Below are positions 23,701 through 35,484 of a DNA stretch of 47,124 nucleotides, piece by piece (the stretch's first letter is position 1; every line of letters begins with the position of its first letter). The position numbers and the translations under genes were made by a program. A model generated the notes under the pieces. It did no database searches and had not been told where the DNA came from. It saw nothing but the letters and a program-made list of their open reading frames with translations. Origin of the DNA: Planoprotostelium fungivorum (Eukaryota > Evosea > Variosea > Cavosteliida > Cavosteliaceae); the NCBI GenBank assembly GCA_003024175.1, contig MDYQ01000211.1, positions 1 to 47,124 of the forward strand, written 5' to 3'.

Positions 23701-26700
23701 TGGAAATCGAGGCAACAATGGAGCCGCAGTCTGCATCTATTCGACTTCTATCGGTACCGTCAGTACATCAGACAGCAGATTCGCCAATAACATCGCCAAC
23801 AACGGAGGCGCCTTCAGTCTCAACAGCCTCGACACCACCGGTTCCATCCGTTTGAACGTGAAAGATTCTTCCTTCTTCAACAACCAAGCCAGGAGCAATG
23901 GAGGAGCCATCCATCTGCAGGCAAATAAGGATGCATCAAAGATCAGCTTCACATCCGATGGATGTACCTTCGATCAGAACAAGGCTCAGCAGCTGGGAGG
24001 TGCCATCTACGCTTCTTCTTCATTGGGAACTCTCGATTCATTCAATTTCTTGTCCACCGACCTGACGAACAATGCGGCCGTTAGAGGAGGAGCCGTCTCT
24101 CTGACCAGCTTTGGACTTATTTCTACCTTGGGCATGGCGGGAGGTGTAGCCACGAATAATTATGCCACGTCTGGTCCCGGAGGCGTCTTCTCTGTCGACA
24201 CGAACGGTGATTCTTCCATCTTGATCTTTCTATGAAGGATTAATGTCCTGGATAGAGGATCTGTTTCTCACTGTGATGACAGGTCTTGCTAGCGTGACAA
24301 TATCCGATGTCACGTACGCCAATAATTACGGAACTTTAGGAGGAGCCGTCAGATTGGCATCACAAGCTAAGATCCAGCAGATGTCTGTGATGGGAGCGAC
24401 GGGTCAGAACAACAGTGCCACCCAGGGAGGGTTTATCTATATCTCGTGCCAGGACACTGTCAGCCTGAACATCACATCTTCTGAGTTCAACTACAACAAC
24501 GGAACAGAGTATGGTGGATCCATCTACGTGTCGGCAAAGAACGGAGGGACAGTCTCGTCTGTGAGCACAAACTATGACAGCAACACTGGCGGCTACGGAG
24601 GAGCAGTGTACATCGACAGCTACATGGACGTACAGATGTCAGGCGGCAGCTTCACCAACAATCGAGCCACGGTGAGAGAGAAGAAGGGAAGGAGAGAGTG
24701 ACACAGAGACAGAGAGGAGGCAGTATATGCGGAGCGTCAGTGAAGAGTCTGCTGGTAGAGAAAGAGGCGACCTTCCAGAACAACGTTGGACGCGAAGGAG
24801 GAGCAGTCTATGCAAAGACGACGAACACAGGGCAAGAGGGAGCGATCACAGTGACCGGGGCACATTTCAAGTCGAATGCAGCTGAGATAGGAGGAGCCAT
24901 GCTGGTGAGTGACAGAGAGAAGAGGAAAAGACAAGTGACATGGGATGACAGTTAATGGGAGGAGACCAAGCGTTAGTGGCACCATTGACGCAGCGAAAGA
25001 GAGATGCGACGATTAATGTCATAGTGATGACGCAATGCGTACTGGAGAACAACAATGCATCTGTGGGAGGTGGCTTAGCTCTTTATGGTCAATCTAAGCT
25101 TGCAACTGTCTCGTTCTCCGGGGGCTCGTCTCCATCCGGTGAGATGGTCCAAATGAATTGAAGCAGCTGCTGAAGAGAGGTAGGAAGTGCATTTGCGTTG
25201 TTAGGCAGCAGTGTGGCATCCGTCGAAGATATCAAGTTTGAGAGCGGAGATAGCATCTACCTGTCCAATGGTACTCACCTCGTTGCTTCATCCAGTGAGT
25301 TCATCTGTTTCTCCACTTACATCTTCACCGACTGAGACAAATAGTTGTGGGGATGAACATCAACTGCACGAAGGGTCAGCTCCAATTTGAGAAAGGACTC
25401 GTCTTCTGCCCCGAGGACGGTTCCCCTTCCCCTACCCTGAGCTCCACGATCGCACCGTCTCCAGAGGCCACAAGTGCTCCCGCTTCTTCTGGAGGAGGTG
25501 AGAACTTGTAGAATTCCTCTCAGAGGCTGACGGATGACAGGTGTCCCTGGCTGGGTCATCGCGATCATTGTCGTTGTCGTCTTTGTCGTCTTGGCAGGTC
25601 TTGTCGTTGGAGTGATCTTGTTCATGAAGAATAAGAAGGAGAGGAAGAGAAGGGACGAAGAGTCGACTTTCATGGAGCTGACGAATTTGGCGGGAAATAA
25701 CGTCATTCATTACCGCGATCTGGAGGATATGGTGAGAAATTTCGATGAAATCTTACAATTGTATCTAATTGGTTACAGGTGCAGGTCGGCCGTGGAGCAT
25801 TTGGAGTAGTCTATCGGGTCAGTCTTTCCTCTTTCTTCCAAAATTCTCTCTTCTTCTCTTTACAGATCTGTCTCTAACGACAGACAGGCTGACTGGCGAG
25901 AGATCGTTGTGGCTGTCAAGCAGATCCTCAACATGTCCACTATCGATGAGGCGCAGCTAGAAGAGTTTACGAGAGAAGTGGCTCTTCTGCAGGGACTGAA
26001 GCATCATCCAGTGAGTGTGATGATGATGCAGAAGAGAGAGCTGACAGAGAGAAGAACGTAGTGATGTTCATTGGCATCTCAGTGACGCCTGATCCTATCT
26101 CACTTGTGACTGAGTTCTGTCTGGGCGGCAACTTGCTTGACTTCTGCATCAAGAACAAGGTGAAAGACATGGAAAGCTGCATGAGAGACGTGGTGCTGAC
26201 GAAGATGACAGAAGGACATACCTGTAGCCACAAAGCTCAAGTTCATTCTTGGCATCGCGTCTGGCATGCATCATCTGCATCACGAGAACATCATCCATCG
26301 TGACCTCGCTGCCAGAAATGTAAGAGATGAAGACATATCACAGTCTGTGACAGACATCAGGTCTTGTTATCGAACAGCTTGGAGCCGAAGATCTCCGACT
26401 TTGGACTGTCGAGAAAGACAGAGTCAGCTGACGATGCATCGATGACGACTAGCAACGTTGGACCTCTGAAATGGATGGCTCCTGAAGGTGAGAACCTCTC
26501 TGTCACATCGATAGACAGGAATGAGATGTTGATCAAGCGACATTCGACTGATGATCTCAGCCATCGTGCGAAAGGAATATTCTGCCAAGTCAGATGTCTT
26601 CTCATTTGCCATGACCGTGTGGGAGATCTTATCTGACGGAGATGAGCTGTATCCTGGTCTATCCCCCGTCAACGCTGCCATCGCAGTCACGACGCAAGGC

Positions 26701-27082
26701 GAGAGACCTGTGGTTCGCAAAGAGATGGAAGATTCAGCACCTCGCATCGTGTCCATCATGAAGAGTGAGAGAACGACACTCAGCTGCGAGATGTCTGACC
26801 ATCGAAGTGTGCTGGGAGACAGAGATAGAGAAGAGACCTACGTTCAAGGGAATCTGCAGATGGCTGAAGGAGGACGTACCTCTGACACAGCCAGTAGAAG
26901 TGGTAGAAGAAGACAGAAGAGATGACGACACGTCTGTCTACGGTGCCATCAACGTCACACAGAATATGCGCCAGAGCTTCCCCCGTGGTGCACATAAACC
27001 AGAGATTAGAGAAGAGGAACAGGTTGCGCCAAAGAAGGGGGCTTCAGAGGAGTCTGAAGTAGAAATCGCATCGGATGAATAA
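20768..27082 (+). CDS. Receptor kinase 1: LRR + Pmp-like beta-helix + TM + tyrosine-kinase-like domain
   Basis: The signal peptide is MRSTLLLISALALCWAQS. A plant-type LRR N-cap follows (GWLVDSNHCNWANVKCDENK), then about ten plant-like LRRs (NNKLQGVIPDNIGDLG; NSLSGPIPASITQLTG; NQFSGSIPPNLKQLTQ). A Cys-containing spacer near 22.7 kb leads to a beta-helix with Pmp-like GGA(I/V) and FxxN repeats (SSFFNNQARSNGGAIHL; CTFDQNKAQQLGGAIYA; 22.9-25.2 kb). The single membrane span is WVIAIIVVVVFVVLAGLVVG, followed by a KKERKRR stop-transfer. The kinase domain is complete: GRGAFGVVYR, VAVK, HRDLAARN, DFGLSR, MAPE, CWETEIEKRPTFKGI. HRDLAARN is typical of tyrosine kinases; the overall fold could be TKL. The tail is acidic and ends at TAA 27080-27082 with AATAAA overlapping. 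About 35 introns. A cell-surface receptor is inferred; no ligand is known. Confidence 0.85.
24540..24854 (+). repeat. ~315-nt tract identical to 31051-31365 in the paralogue, including one intron
   Basis: From aacggagggacagtctcg through agcgatcacagtgac the two kinase genes match base for base, including a 45-nt intron (gtgagagagaagaaggg...gacagag). Sequence on either side diverges clearly. The offset is 6511 nt. Intron identity rules out protein-level selection as the sole cause and supports recent gene conversion. Confidence 0.8.
25873..26166 (+). repeat. ~290-nt kinase-domain tract identical to 32422-32715 in the paralogue, including an intron
   Basis: The exon coding VAVKQILNMSTIDEAQLEEF, the following intron (gtgagtgtgatgatgatgc...gaacgtag) and the next exon (VMFIGISVTPDPISLVTEFC) are identical by eye. 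The intron just upstream differs by small indels and the one downstream differs at many positions. This is a second conversion-like patch at a different offset (6549 nt). Confidence 0.75.
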
Positions 27083-27482
27083 AATCGATCTGTGTAGAAT
27101 GAACATCCTCGATCTGCACTCCTGGATCTTCGTGAAGTCGGGAAAACGGTATTCGAAGCGTCGACATCTGCGTCGGTTGGGGAGTAAAGAATAGGCATCC
27201 CACGGAACATTTGTGCAGCAAGGCTTCCTTTTTAAGCCTGTCTTATTTAGACAGACAGAATCGCAGTAAGAAGGGTTGGAAGAGGAATAGGGCTTCCTTC
27301 TTTCCTTGTGTGCTCCAAATAGTCTTAAGAGTAAGGATTGTGTGTCAAACGGCGGGGAAAATATGACGTAACCCGACGTGAGGCACGACAAACCACAAGA
27401 ATTGCCTGCAGAGGCCTCTAGAGGTGCTTCTCAGTCCATAAATCCACACATGTGGAGGCACAGGACATTATTTCAAGTGGAG
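27083..27482. other. Intergenic region between the two receptor kinases
   Basis: 400 bp holding the kinase 1 poly(A) signal (around 27077-27083) and the kinase 2 promoter. The conserved block lies at 27342-27391. No coding feature is seen. Confidence 0.5.
27342..27391 (+). promoter_or_regulatory. Conserved upstream block of receptor kinase 2
   Basis: GTGTCAAAC, TGACGTAACCCGACGTG (27364-27380) and GGCACGACAA (27382-27391) match the block upstream of kinase 1. The ATG of kinase 2 follows about 90 nt later, after GGACATTATTTC. Confidence 0.6.
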
Positions 27483-30400
27483 ATGAGGGCGACCCTGTTG
27501 ATACTCGCGTTTGTAACCCTATGTTGGGCTCAGTCTGTACCGAGCGATCAGAAGGCCTTCCTCATCAATCTGTACAACTCCACGAATGGTAAGTCCATCG
27601 CGGCATCACTGCCCTGATATCCTCAGGGCAGCACTGGAAAAACAACTCAGGATGGTTGACAAATGCGAGCCCATGCACCTGGGCGGGGGTCAAGTGTGAT
27701 AGCCTCCTTATCGTGACCGATCTCTACCTGGTGACACACAATGCGATGTCGCTGAGTTCTGAAATTTAAAACAGCAAACGAACAATCTTCAGGGTACCAT
27801 TCCGGATGACATTGGTGACCTCGGCCCCAGTCTCCTCAACATCTATCTAAACGACAATCAATTGACTGGCCCTATTCCAGCATCGATCGCTCAATTGACC
27901 GGCGTGATGGTAAGTCCATCTCCGAACGATCTCCTCTCAAAGTTCTTCAGTGGTTCGGTTTGGAGAATAACCAGTTGAACGGAACGATCCCTGAATTGAA
28001 CACTCTGCAAAGTTTGGCCGTCTTTCGGGTTTATGTGATGATACCCACCCCCACTCCTCGCTGATTCTTCTCAAACAGTTAAACAAACTCACAGGAGGTA
28101 TTCCAGAGAGTATCTGTGTTCTCCCGCAATTAGATGCCATCGTGGTCAATGATAATCACCTGACTGGACCTCTTCCCTCTTGTATTGGCAACATCACAAA
28201 AGTCAGTCCATCTCATCTCACATCATCTCATCTCCCAGCCTGCATCACCTGACGATGGTACAGCTCACACACCTCGAAATCCAAAACAACCAATTCAGTG
28301 GATCTATCCCCCCGAATATGAAACAGTTGATTGAACTCATGGTCCTCAACTTTGCCGGATGCTCACTGGATGGTCCCATCGATTTTCTTGGCTTCATGCC
28401 TTACTTGACATTTCTGGATCTTGGAAAGGGTCACATCTACGGTCCATTGCCTCCGACGATCGGTGCCCTCACCATGAAGACACTCGATCTCTCAAACAGA
28501 GGTATCTCATCCTGACGAATTCACATGGAGACACATCATGATCATGATCAATTGAATCGAATTCAGATATCAACGGGACCATTCCAGAGTCAATCTGTGA
28601 CATGAAAAATGTCGAAATCATCAATCTGTGAGACGTTAACTGAGAGACGCACCACTGACGTCTCATCAGCTCGAACAACAAGTTGACCGGATCCATTCCC
28701 TCTTGCCTAAATCGATTGACCAACCTTAACAACATCGAGCTCCAAACGAACCAGCTGACGGGTACCTCCATCGTGTGATCATCATGGATGATGACGTCGT
28801 TCACCAGGTAGTCTGTCCAGCAACATCTCCCTATGTTCGAATCTGAACCGTCTCATTCTCTTTGGAAATCAATTGTCTGGCCCACTTCCCACAAACTTGG
28901 GTGAGTCGATGGAAGGAGGAACGTCTGAACGTGTGATAGGATCATTGGCGAACCTGACCAATCTACAAATCCAAGGGAATCAATTCAGTGGAAGTCTACC
29001 CGATCTCAGTAATTGTACATCACTCGGATACTTCTTCTATGACGGTGAACATCGAACGAAAGAAGGCGTGGATTGACTTGTGACAGGAAACATGATCTCC
29101 GGTGTCATTCCACACTGGGTGACGAAGGTTCAGTACGTTAGTGGCATCAATACGTGGACTAGAGGTGATACCATTTCATTTCATTTATTCTTCACGCGAA
29201 GAATGATTCATCCGTAGGTATCGATATGAATGGAACTGAGCCGGTCAGCTGGCAGAACACCTGTCTATTCGATATGAATTACTTTCCCTGCCCACTCCAG
29301 CGACAGTTGACCAACATTCCATGCAGCTCAAATTGGACCTGCGTGGACTATTCGTCTCCTCAACTTCTCCCTCTTTCCCCCTCCCCCAATTTCACCTTCA
29401 GTGAGTCCGTCAACAACGAACTTCGTCTCACGTACGAACAGATCTAGGTAAGATTGCAGCCCAACAGTTCATCACTGTGAGTGTCACCTTACAACCGGGT
29501 GTCTACCCTGCTGTGACCTTCAACTCTCCCAACAGCAGTCTCACCCTAGTGACGTCACAAGGAGTCATCATCAGCGGAACGATGAGCTTGAATGTCAAGA
29601 GTCTGACCATGAAGGGACCGATCTCATTTATCAACGTGGCAGGGGATAGTGTATTGTCGACAACGGCTATGAATGTCGACATCGATGGCTTGTCGATCAT
29701 GGGTAGTAAGGTGAACAAGGGTATCGATCTACCGAATGGTCGCAATGTCTTGCTCAATTCGATCACCATCAATGGAAACAACAGCATGTCCAGTGAGTCC
29801 GCCACGTGAAATTCGATTCACCTCTGATGGTGAACATAGATGCGGTGGTATCTGTGGGAGGAATAGCGACGTCGGTGACGATGACGTCATGTGACATACA
29901 GAACAATGGAGGCGTGGGAGTGTCAGTGGCTGCCACGTCCATCAGTCAGCTCATATTGAGTGGAACTACGATATCGAATCAGAGCACAGCCATTTCTCTG
30001 TCCTCTAGTTCTATCAACACGGTCACCTTGACCGATCTACAGGCCAAGTCGAACACGAACGGTGAGATAGGATGACGTCATGTGAAATAGGCAACTGAGA
30101 TGTACAGCGGCCATCAGGGTGATGTCAGGTACCATCACAAAGATTTCGATCACAAATGGAAACGTCTCCTCCAACAGTGTTACCAACGGTGATGGAGCCG
30201 GTCTGTACGTATCAGCAACGACGTCCGTGGGACAAGTGCACATCGATTCCACGACAATGTCCGGTAGTCGAGGAGCCGCAATCTACATCACTTCTCCATC
30301 GATCGGTCCCGTCACTGGATCCAACAGTCGATTCACTGATAACACGGCCAACACCGGAGGTGGAGCATTCAACCTGATGACCAGTGGAGCCATCACATTG

Positions 30401-33400
30401 AACGTCTATTCCACTTCGTTCATCTACAACCAAGCCAAAATGAGCGGAGGAGCTATCAGTCTACGATCGGGACAGATGATCAACTTCACATCTGATGGAT
30501 GTACCTTCGATCAGAACAGAGCTCAGCAGTATGGAGGTGCCATCTACGCTACCACCAACTTTGGCATTCTGGGAATGTTCCATTTTGTATCGACCAATCT
30601 GTCTAGCAACACGGCTGCCACGGGAGGAGCTGTCCGGTTGGACTCATTCGCAAAATTGATCACTCTGAACGTTGCTGGGAGTATCGCCACGAACAATTAT
30701 GCCACATCTGGTCTTGGTGGTGTCTTCTCTGTCGACACAAACGGTGAAGAAGAATGATGTTTATTCGATTTTCGACTCTGACATGTATGATAGGTATTGA
30801 AAATGTGACGATGACAGACGTTACCTTTGCCAATAATAATGGAAACATGGGAGGAGCTGTCAGCCTGGCATCACAAGCCAGCATCCAGCAGATGTCGGTG
30901 ACAGGAGCGACGGGTCAGAACAACAGTGCCACCCAGGGGGGATGCATCTACATCCTCTGTCAGGATACTGTCAGCCTGAACATCACATCTTCTGAGTTCA
31001 ACTACAACAACGCCACGGGGAACGGTGGATCCATCTATGTGTCAGCCAAGAACGGAGGGACAGTCTCGTCTGTGAGCACAAACTATGACAGCAACACTGG
31101 CGGCTACGGAGGAGCAGTGTACATCGACAGCTACATGGACGTACAGATGTCAGGCGGCAGCTTCACCAACAATCGAGCCACGGTGAGAGAGAAGAAGGGA
31201 AGGAGAGAGTGACACAGAGACAGAGAGGAGGCAGTATATGCGGAGCGTCAGTGAAGAGTCTGCTGGTAGAGAAAGAGGCGACCTTCCAGAACAACGTTGG
31301 ACGCGAAGGAGGAGCAGTCTATGCAAAGACGACGAACACAGGGCAAGAGGGAGCGATCACAGTGACAGGGGCACATTTCATATCGAACGTAGCTGAGATA
31401 GGAGGAGCCATGCTGGTGAGTGACAGAGAGATGAGAAGAGGAAGAGACAAGTGACACGAGATGACAGCTGATGGGAGGAGAGCAAGCGTTGGTGACACCA
31501 CTGAGTCAGCAAAAGAGAGACACGCCAACAAATCAGACGATGACTATAGTGTTGGTATATTCCATATTGAGCAATAACAATGCATCTGTGGGAGGAGGCT
31601 TAGCTCTGTACGGCTTTTCCAAGCTTGTGCATCTCTCGTTCTCCGAAGGTTCTTCTCGATACGGTACAATCAGCATTAACGGTAGAATTCTGAAGGCTAT
31701 TAGGAGAAGCATTCGCATTGTTAGGCAACAGTGTGGCATCTGTCGACACTGAAACGTCGTTCAGAGGGAACAACATCTATTTATCTAACGGCACTTACGT
31801 CATCGCTTCATCCGGTGAGTCGCACCTTCCTCGATACATCATTCCATTACCCCATCAAGTAGATTGTCCACCGACTGAGAGATAAACAGCTACGATTATG
31901 ACCATCAACTGTACACAAGGTCAACTCACATTCAACGGAATGTACATCTACTGTTCCGTGAACGGTTCTGTCCCATTGGGTATCCCCAGTACTGTCTCAC
32001 CACAGATCACCCTCGGTTCATCCTCTCCATCCAGCGGTGGTGAAAATCTCAGATTCTGCTAGTGGATGACGGCTGACAGGTCTCCCTGGTTGGGCAGTCG
32101 CAATCATTGTCGTTGTCGTACTTGTCGTCTTGGCCGGTCTCGTCGTTGGGTTGCTTCTCTTTGTGAAGAGCAAGAGAGACAAGAAGAGGAGAGATGAGGA
32201 GTCCACCTTTATGGAGTTGAACAATTTGGCGGGAAATAATGTCATTCATTATCGCGATCTGGAGAATATGGTGAGAAAAATCGACGAAATCTCGCAGCCA
32301 TATCTCACCGATTACAGGTACAGATCGGTCGTGGAGCATTTGGGGTAGTCTATCGGGTCAGTCTTTCCTCTTTCTGTCCTTTCTTCCAAAATTCTCTCTT
32401 CTTCTCCTCTTCACAGACCTGTCTAACGACAGACAGGCTGACTGGCGAGAGATCGTTGTGGCTGTCAAGCAGATCCTCAACATGTCCACTATCGATGAGG
32501 CGCAGCTAGAAGAGTTTACGAGAGAAGTGGCTCTTCTGCAGGGACTGAAGCATCATCCAGTGAGTGTGATGATGATGCAGAAGAGAGAGCTGACAGAGAG
32601 AAGAACGTAGTGATGTTCATTGGCATCTCAGTGACGCCTGATCCTATCTCACTTGTGACTGAGTTCTGTCTGGGCGGCAACTTGCTTGACTTCTGCATCA
32701 AGAACAAGGTGAAAGAGGCAAAGAACAGTGTGAGAGGCGCTGACGAAGACGACAGAAGGACATACCTGTAGCCACAAAGCTCAAGTTTATCCTTGGCATC
32801 GCATCAGGCATGCATCATCTGCATCACGAGAACATCATCCATCGTGACCTCGCCGCCAGAAATGTGAGAGACGGAAACATATCACAGTCTGTGACAGACA
32901 TCAGGTCTTGTTATCGAACAGCTTGGAGCCGAAGATCTCCGACTTTGGACTGTCGAGAAAGACAGAGTCAGCTGACGATGCATCGATGACGACTAGCAAC
33001 GTTGGACCTCTGAAGTGGATGGCTCCTGAAGGTGAGAATATTCGACGATGCGATGACATTCGGCTGATGATGACAGCCATCGTGAAGAAGGAATATTCTG
33101 CAAAGTCAGACGTCTACTCTTTCGCCATGACTGTGTGGGAGATCTTATCAGGTGGTGATGAACTGTACCCCGAAACTTCGCCCGTGAATGCTGCCATCGC
33201 AGTCACAACGAAGGGAATCAGACCATATGTCAGCAATGAGATGGAAGATTCAGCACCTCGCATCGTGTCTATCATGAAGAGTGAGAGAACGACATGCGAC
33301 AAAGAGATGTCTGACGAGTGCAGTGTGCTGGGAGACAGAGTCAGAGAAGAGGCCTACGTTCAAGGGCATCTGCAGATGGCTGAAGGAGGATGCACCTCTG

Positions 33401-33532
33401 ACACAGCCGGTGGAAGTGGCAGAAGTGGAGGAAGACAGAAGAGATGACGACACGCCTGTCTACGGTGCCATCAACGTCACCGAAATTTCCAGCGCAAATT
33501 ATCCGTCTGCACCAAAGAAGGGTGTGGAGTGA
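27483..33532 (+). CDS. Receptor kinase 2: LRR + Pmp-like beta-helix + TM + tyrosine-kinase-like domain
   Basis: Tandem paralogue of receptor kinase 1 with the same plan. Signal peptide MRATLLILAFVTLCWAQS; LRR N-cap GWLTNASPCTWAGVKCDS; LRRs such as NNLQGTIPDDIGDLGPS and NQLTGPIPASIAQLTG. The spacer contains NTCLFDMNYFPCPLQRQL. The beta-helix has Pmp-like repeats (STSFIYNQAKMSGGAISL; CTFDQNRAQQYGGAIYA). The span is WAVAIIVVVVLVVLAGLVVG with a KSKRDKKRR stop-transfer. Kinase motifs are GRGAFGVVYR, VAVK, HRDLAARN, DFGLSR, MAPE and CWETESEKRPTFKGI, so an active enzyme is expected. The tail is shorter than in copy 1 (ends SAPKKGVE). Substitutions concentrate in the ectodomain, while kinase and late beta-helix exons are patchily identical to copy 1. 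AATAAA lies near 33553. Confidence 0.85.
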
Positions 33533-34137
33533 TGAAACAGCTCATGTCAGCTAATAAATCTGTCTGTACGATATTCATCGATCATAACGATTTGGTCACA
33601 TGTGACTCTGAAAAGAGTTCGAAACAGGCAAACAGACAAAGACATTTCAAAAACAAAAAAATGGTTTGATATCCGAATGCAGACGACCCTTCTGATCCTG
33701 CTCAGGACCAGTGTCCTAACACTCTTTCAGAACGGCTAGTGCTCGTTGCTCAGTTTCCTGCCTCACGCGGTTCCCAGACTCTTCAACACCCGAGGCCTTC
33801 TCAGCTGCCTGAGATGAACTCTGGTGATTCCGAAGTTGTTATGGGAGGTCCCTCTACACAGGGGACTCAGACATCCTTCAGCACCGAATATCATTCCATA
33901 GTTTAATGTGTGGCAGCCGCCATGACAGGTGTTTGCGAATCACCCCACAAAAACGATGCGAGAATTCGGGTAGTCGACCTTTTTTTTTCCGTTCGCAACT
34001 ATATTATGGTTGACATCCGAACATAAATCTGGTCTGGCGTTGCAACAACCAGGTTGAGATGATGTGATGGGTGTTGATGGTCTTAGCCGAGAAACAGAGA
34101 AGATTGGTTACATGCATGATCAGGAAGTTTAGTGAAA
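33533..34137. other. Intergenic region, with a possible vestige of a third receptor signal peptide
   Basis: 600 bp between kinase 2 and convergent TMEM208. At 33679 a frame starts MQTTLLILLRTSVLTLFQ and stops at TAG. It resembles the signal peptides of the two kinases (M-x-x-TLLIL) but nothing downstream matches LRR exons. Nothing else is recognised. Confidence 0.3.
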
Positions 34138-34726
34138 TCATTTCCCCTTGGCTCCCTTCTTCTCGGCTCTCAGTGCCTTTCTTCCCTTGATCTCTTCTGT
34201 GTTGGCAGATCGAGTGATCCAGGGGTAGATGAAACCATTCCATGCCTTGAAGAAGGCGTAACCGGGCACCTGCACGTGTTCAATCGATCGTGTTCTTCCA
34301 TTCTCTGCAGGTTCAGACATACCGTCAAGAGGGCAAGGTAGAAATAATAAGAGAAGACTCCGGTGACTTCAGTGAACCACAGAATATAGATAACATCCCA
34401 TGCGTACTCTGTAAGACCCTTTCCACCCAGATCGGCACCAGCTGACACGAGTTCACCGTTGACGTAGCTTGCTCGACCGAGGCTGGCGAATGCAGAAAAG
34501 AAAAAGACGTAAGAGAGGGTAAAGGCGATCCAGATGGTGACGCTCCAGAAGCCGAAACTGCTGAAGAAGAAGATCAAATTGAAGAGCAGGTGGAATATCT
34601 GTTGCGGTCAGAGATAATGGTGGTGCAGAATGATGCCCTCACAGTTACACCGGCCGACCCATATAGGAACGTCTGTAACAATTTTGCGTTGGATTGAGCT
34701 TGTTTCTTTGCGGCCTGATTCGCCAT
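34138..34726 (-). CDS. TMEM208: TMEM208/SND2 homologue, ER membrane protein
   Basis: TMEM208 (yeast Snd2) is an ER multi-span protein of the SRP-independent SND targeting route. The N-terminal exon is MANQAAKKQAQSNAKLLQTF. After an intron come two hydrophobic spans (IFHLLFNLIFFFSSFGFWSV; IWIAFTLSYVFFFSAFASLG) and the family-typical loop RASYVNGELVSAGADLGGKG-LTEYAWDVIYI, aligned with animal TMEM208 RAAFSEDGALMDGGMDL...DVI. Another hydrophobic hairpin (VTGVFSYYFYLALLTV) and a last exon PGYAFFKAWNGFIYPWI follow, with basic tail KGRKALRAEKKGAKGK. Two introns. The length (about 165-170 residues) fits the family. The start codon lies only 17 nt from that of the divergent neighbour. Confidence 0.88.
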
Positions 34727-34743
34727 CGTTCACGTGTTTGAAA

Positions 34744-35484
34744 ATGATGACGTCCAAGATTTTGGGGGAGTCGCATTTGAATGAAATTGAAATCCTGACA
34801 GCAGACGCACAGACAACGACCAACATCACGCATCATGATAAGAGTGAGCGGATCCATCTGAGAGGAACGTGTGATTGATCTCTGTATAGACAGAAACGAC
34901 CGTCAAGACTGAAATCAGGCGTTCAGAGTCATTAGACCTCAGCAACTTCATCAATGAATCGAACGCGAACGTCAAAATACCAAAGCCGACACTAGAAGCC
35001 ATCGAAACGTACAGAAACGTGAGTCGTACCGAATTACGTCTCACCAAATGACATGATGTGATACAGAGGTCAGTGGTGGAAATCAACCAGAAGCTGCAGG
35101 AAACAGATCACGAATTATCGAGGGATCAAGTCATAGGTAGTGCTACTTGCATTCTCGCTCTCGCTGGGCTCATTGGAGGATACCTCTACCAAGAGCCCCT
35201 CTATTGGTTCGTCACTGGAGTCTTATTAGTCGTGCTCTTCCTCCACAACCTGCAGGTCTGCTCGACATCATCCCGCCATCTCATTCTCATCCTCTTAATA
35301 GGGTTGGAGCCCTCTGGTCTTCTTATTCGTGGGCAGTAGAGTTCGGTCCGAGAGGGACATCTATGCTTACAGAGAGGGTCTCAAGATCGCTCGTGGTGAC
35401 TTCGATCTGCTGTTCAACACTGGCAGTATGAATCCAGCCACATCGACGAATGCAGCTCTTAGGAAGGCCGCCGGACGGGAGTAG
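34744..35484 (+). CDS. Small two-span membrane protein, unrecognised family
   Basis: Starts MMTSKILGESHLNEIEILTA at ATG 34744. The joined exons give an acidic/polar N-terminal half (LDLSNFINESNANVKIPKPT; VVEINQKLQETDHELSRD). Two adjacent hydrophobic segments follow (GSATCILALAGLIGGYLY; WFVTGVLLVVLFLHNLQ), then WSPLVFLFVGSRVRSERDIY and a soluble tail ending AALRKAAGRE. A cytosolic or ER-facing hairpin topology is plausible. Three introns; the first uses the acceptor GTATAGACAG, because the earlier TATAG gives a frameshift. I do not recognise a family. The gene is divergent from TMEM208 with almost no space between starts. Confidence 0.7.
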
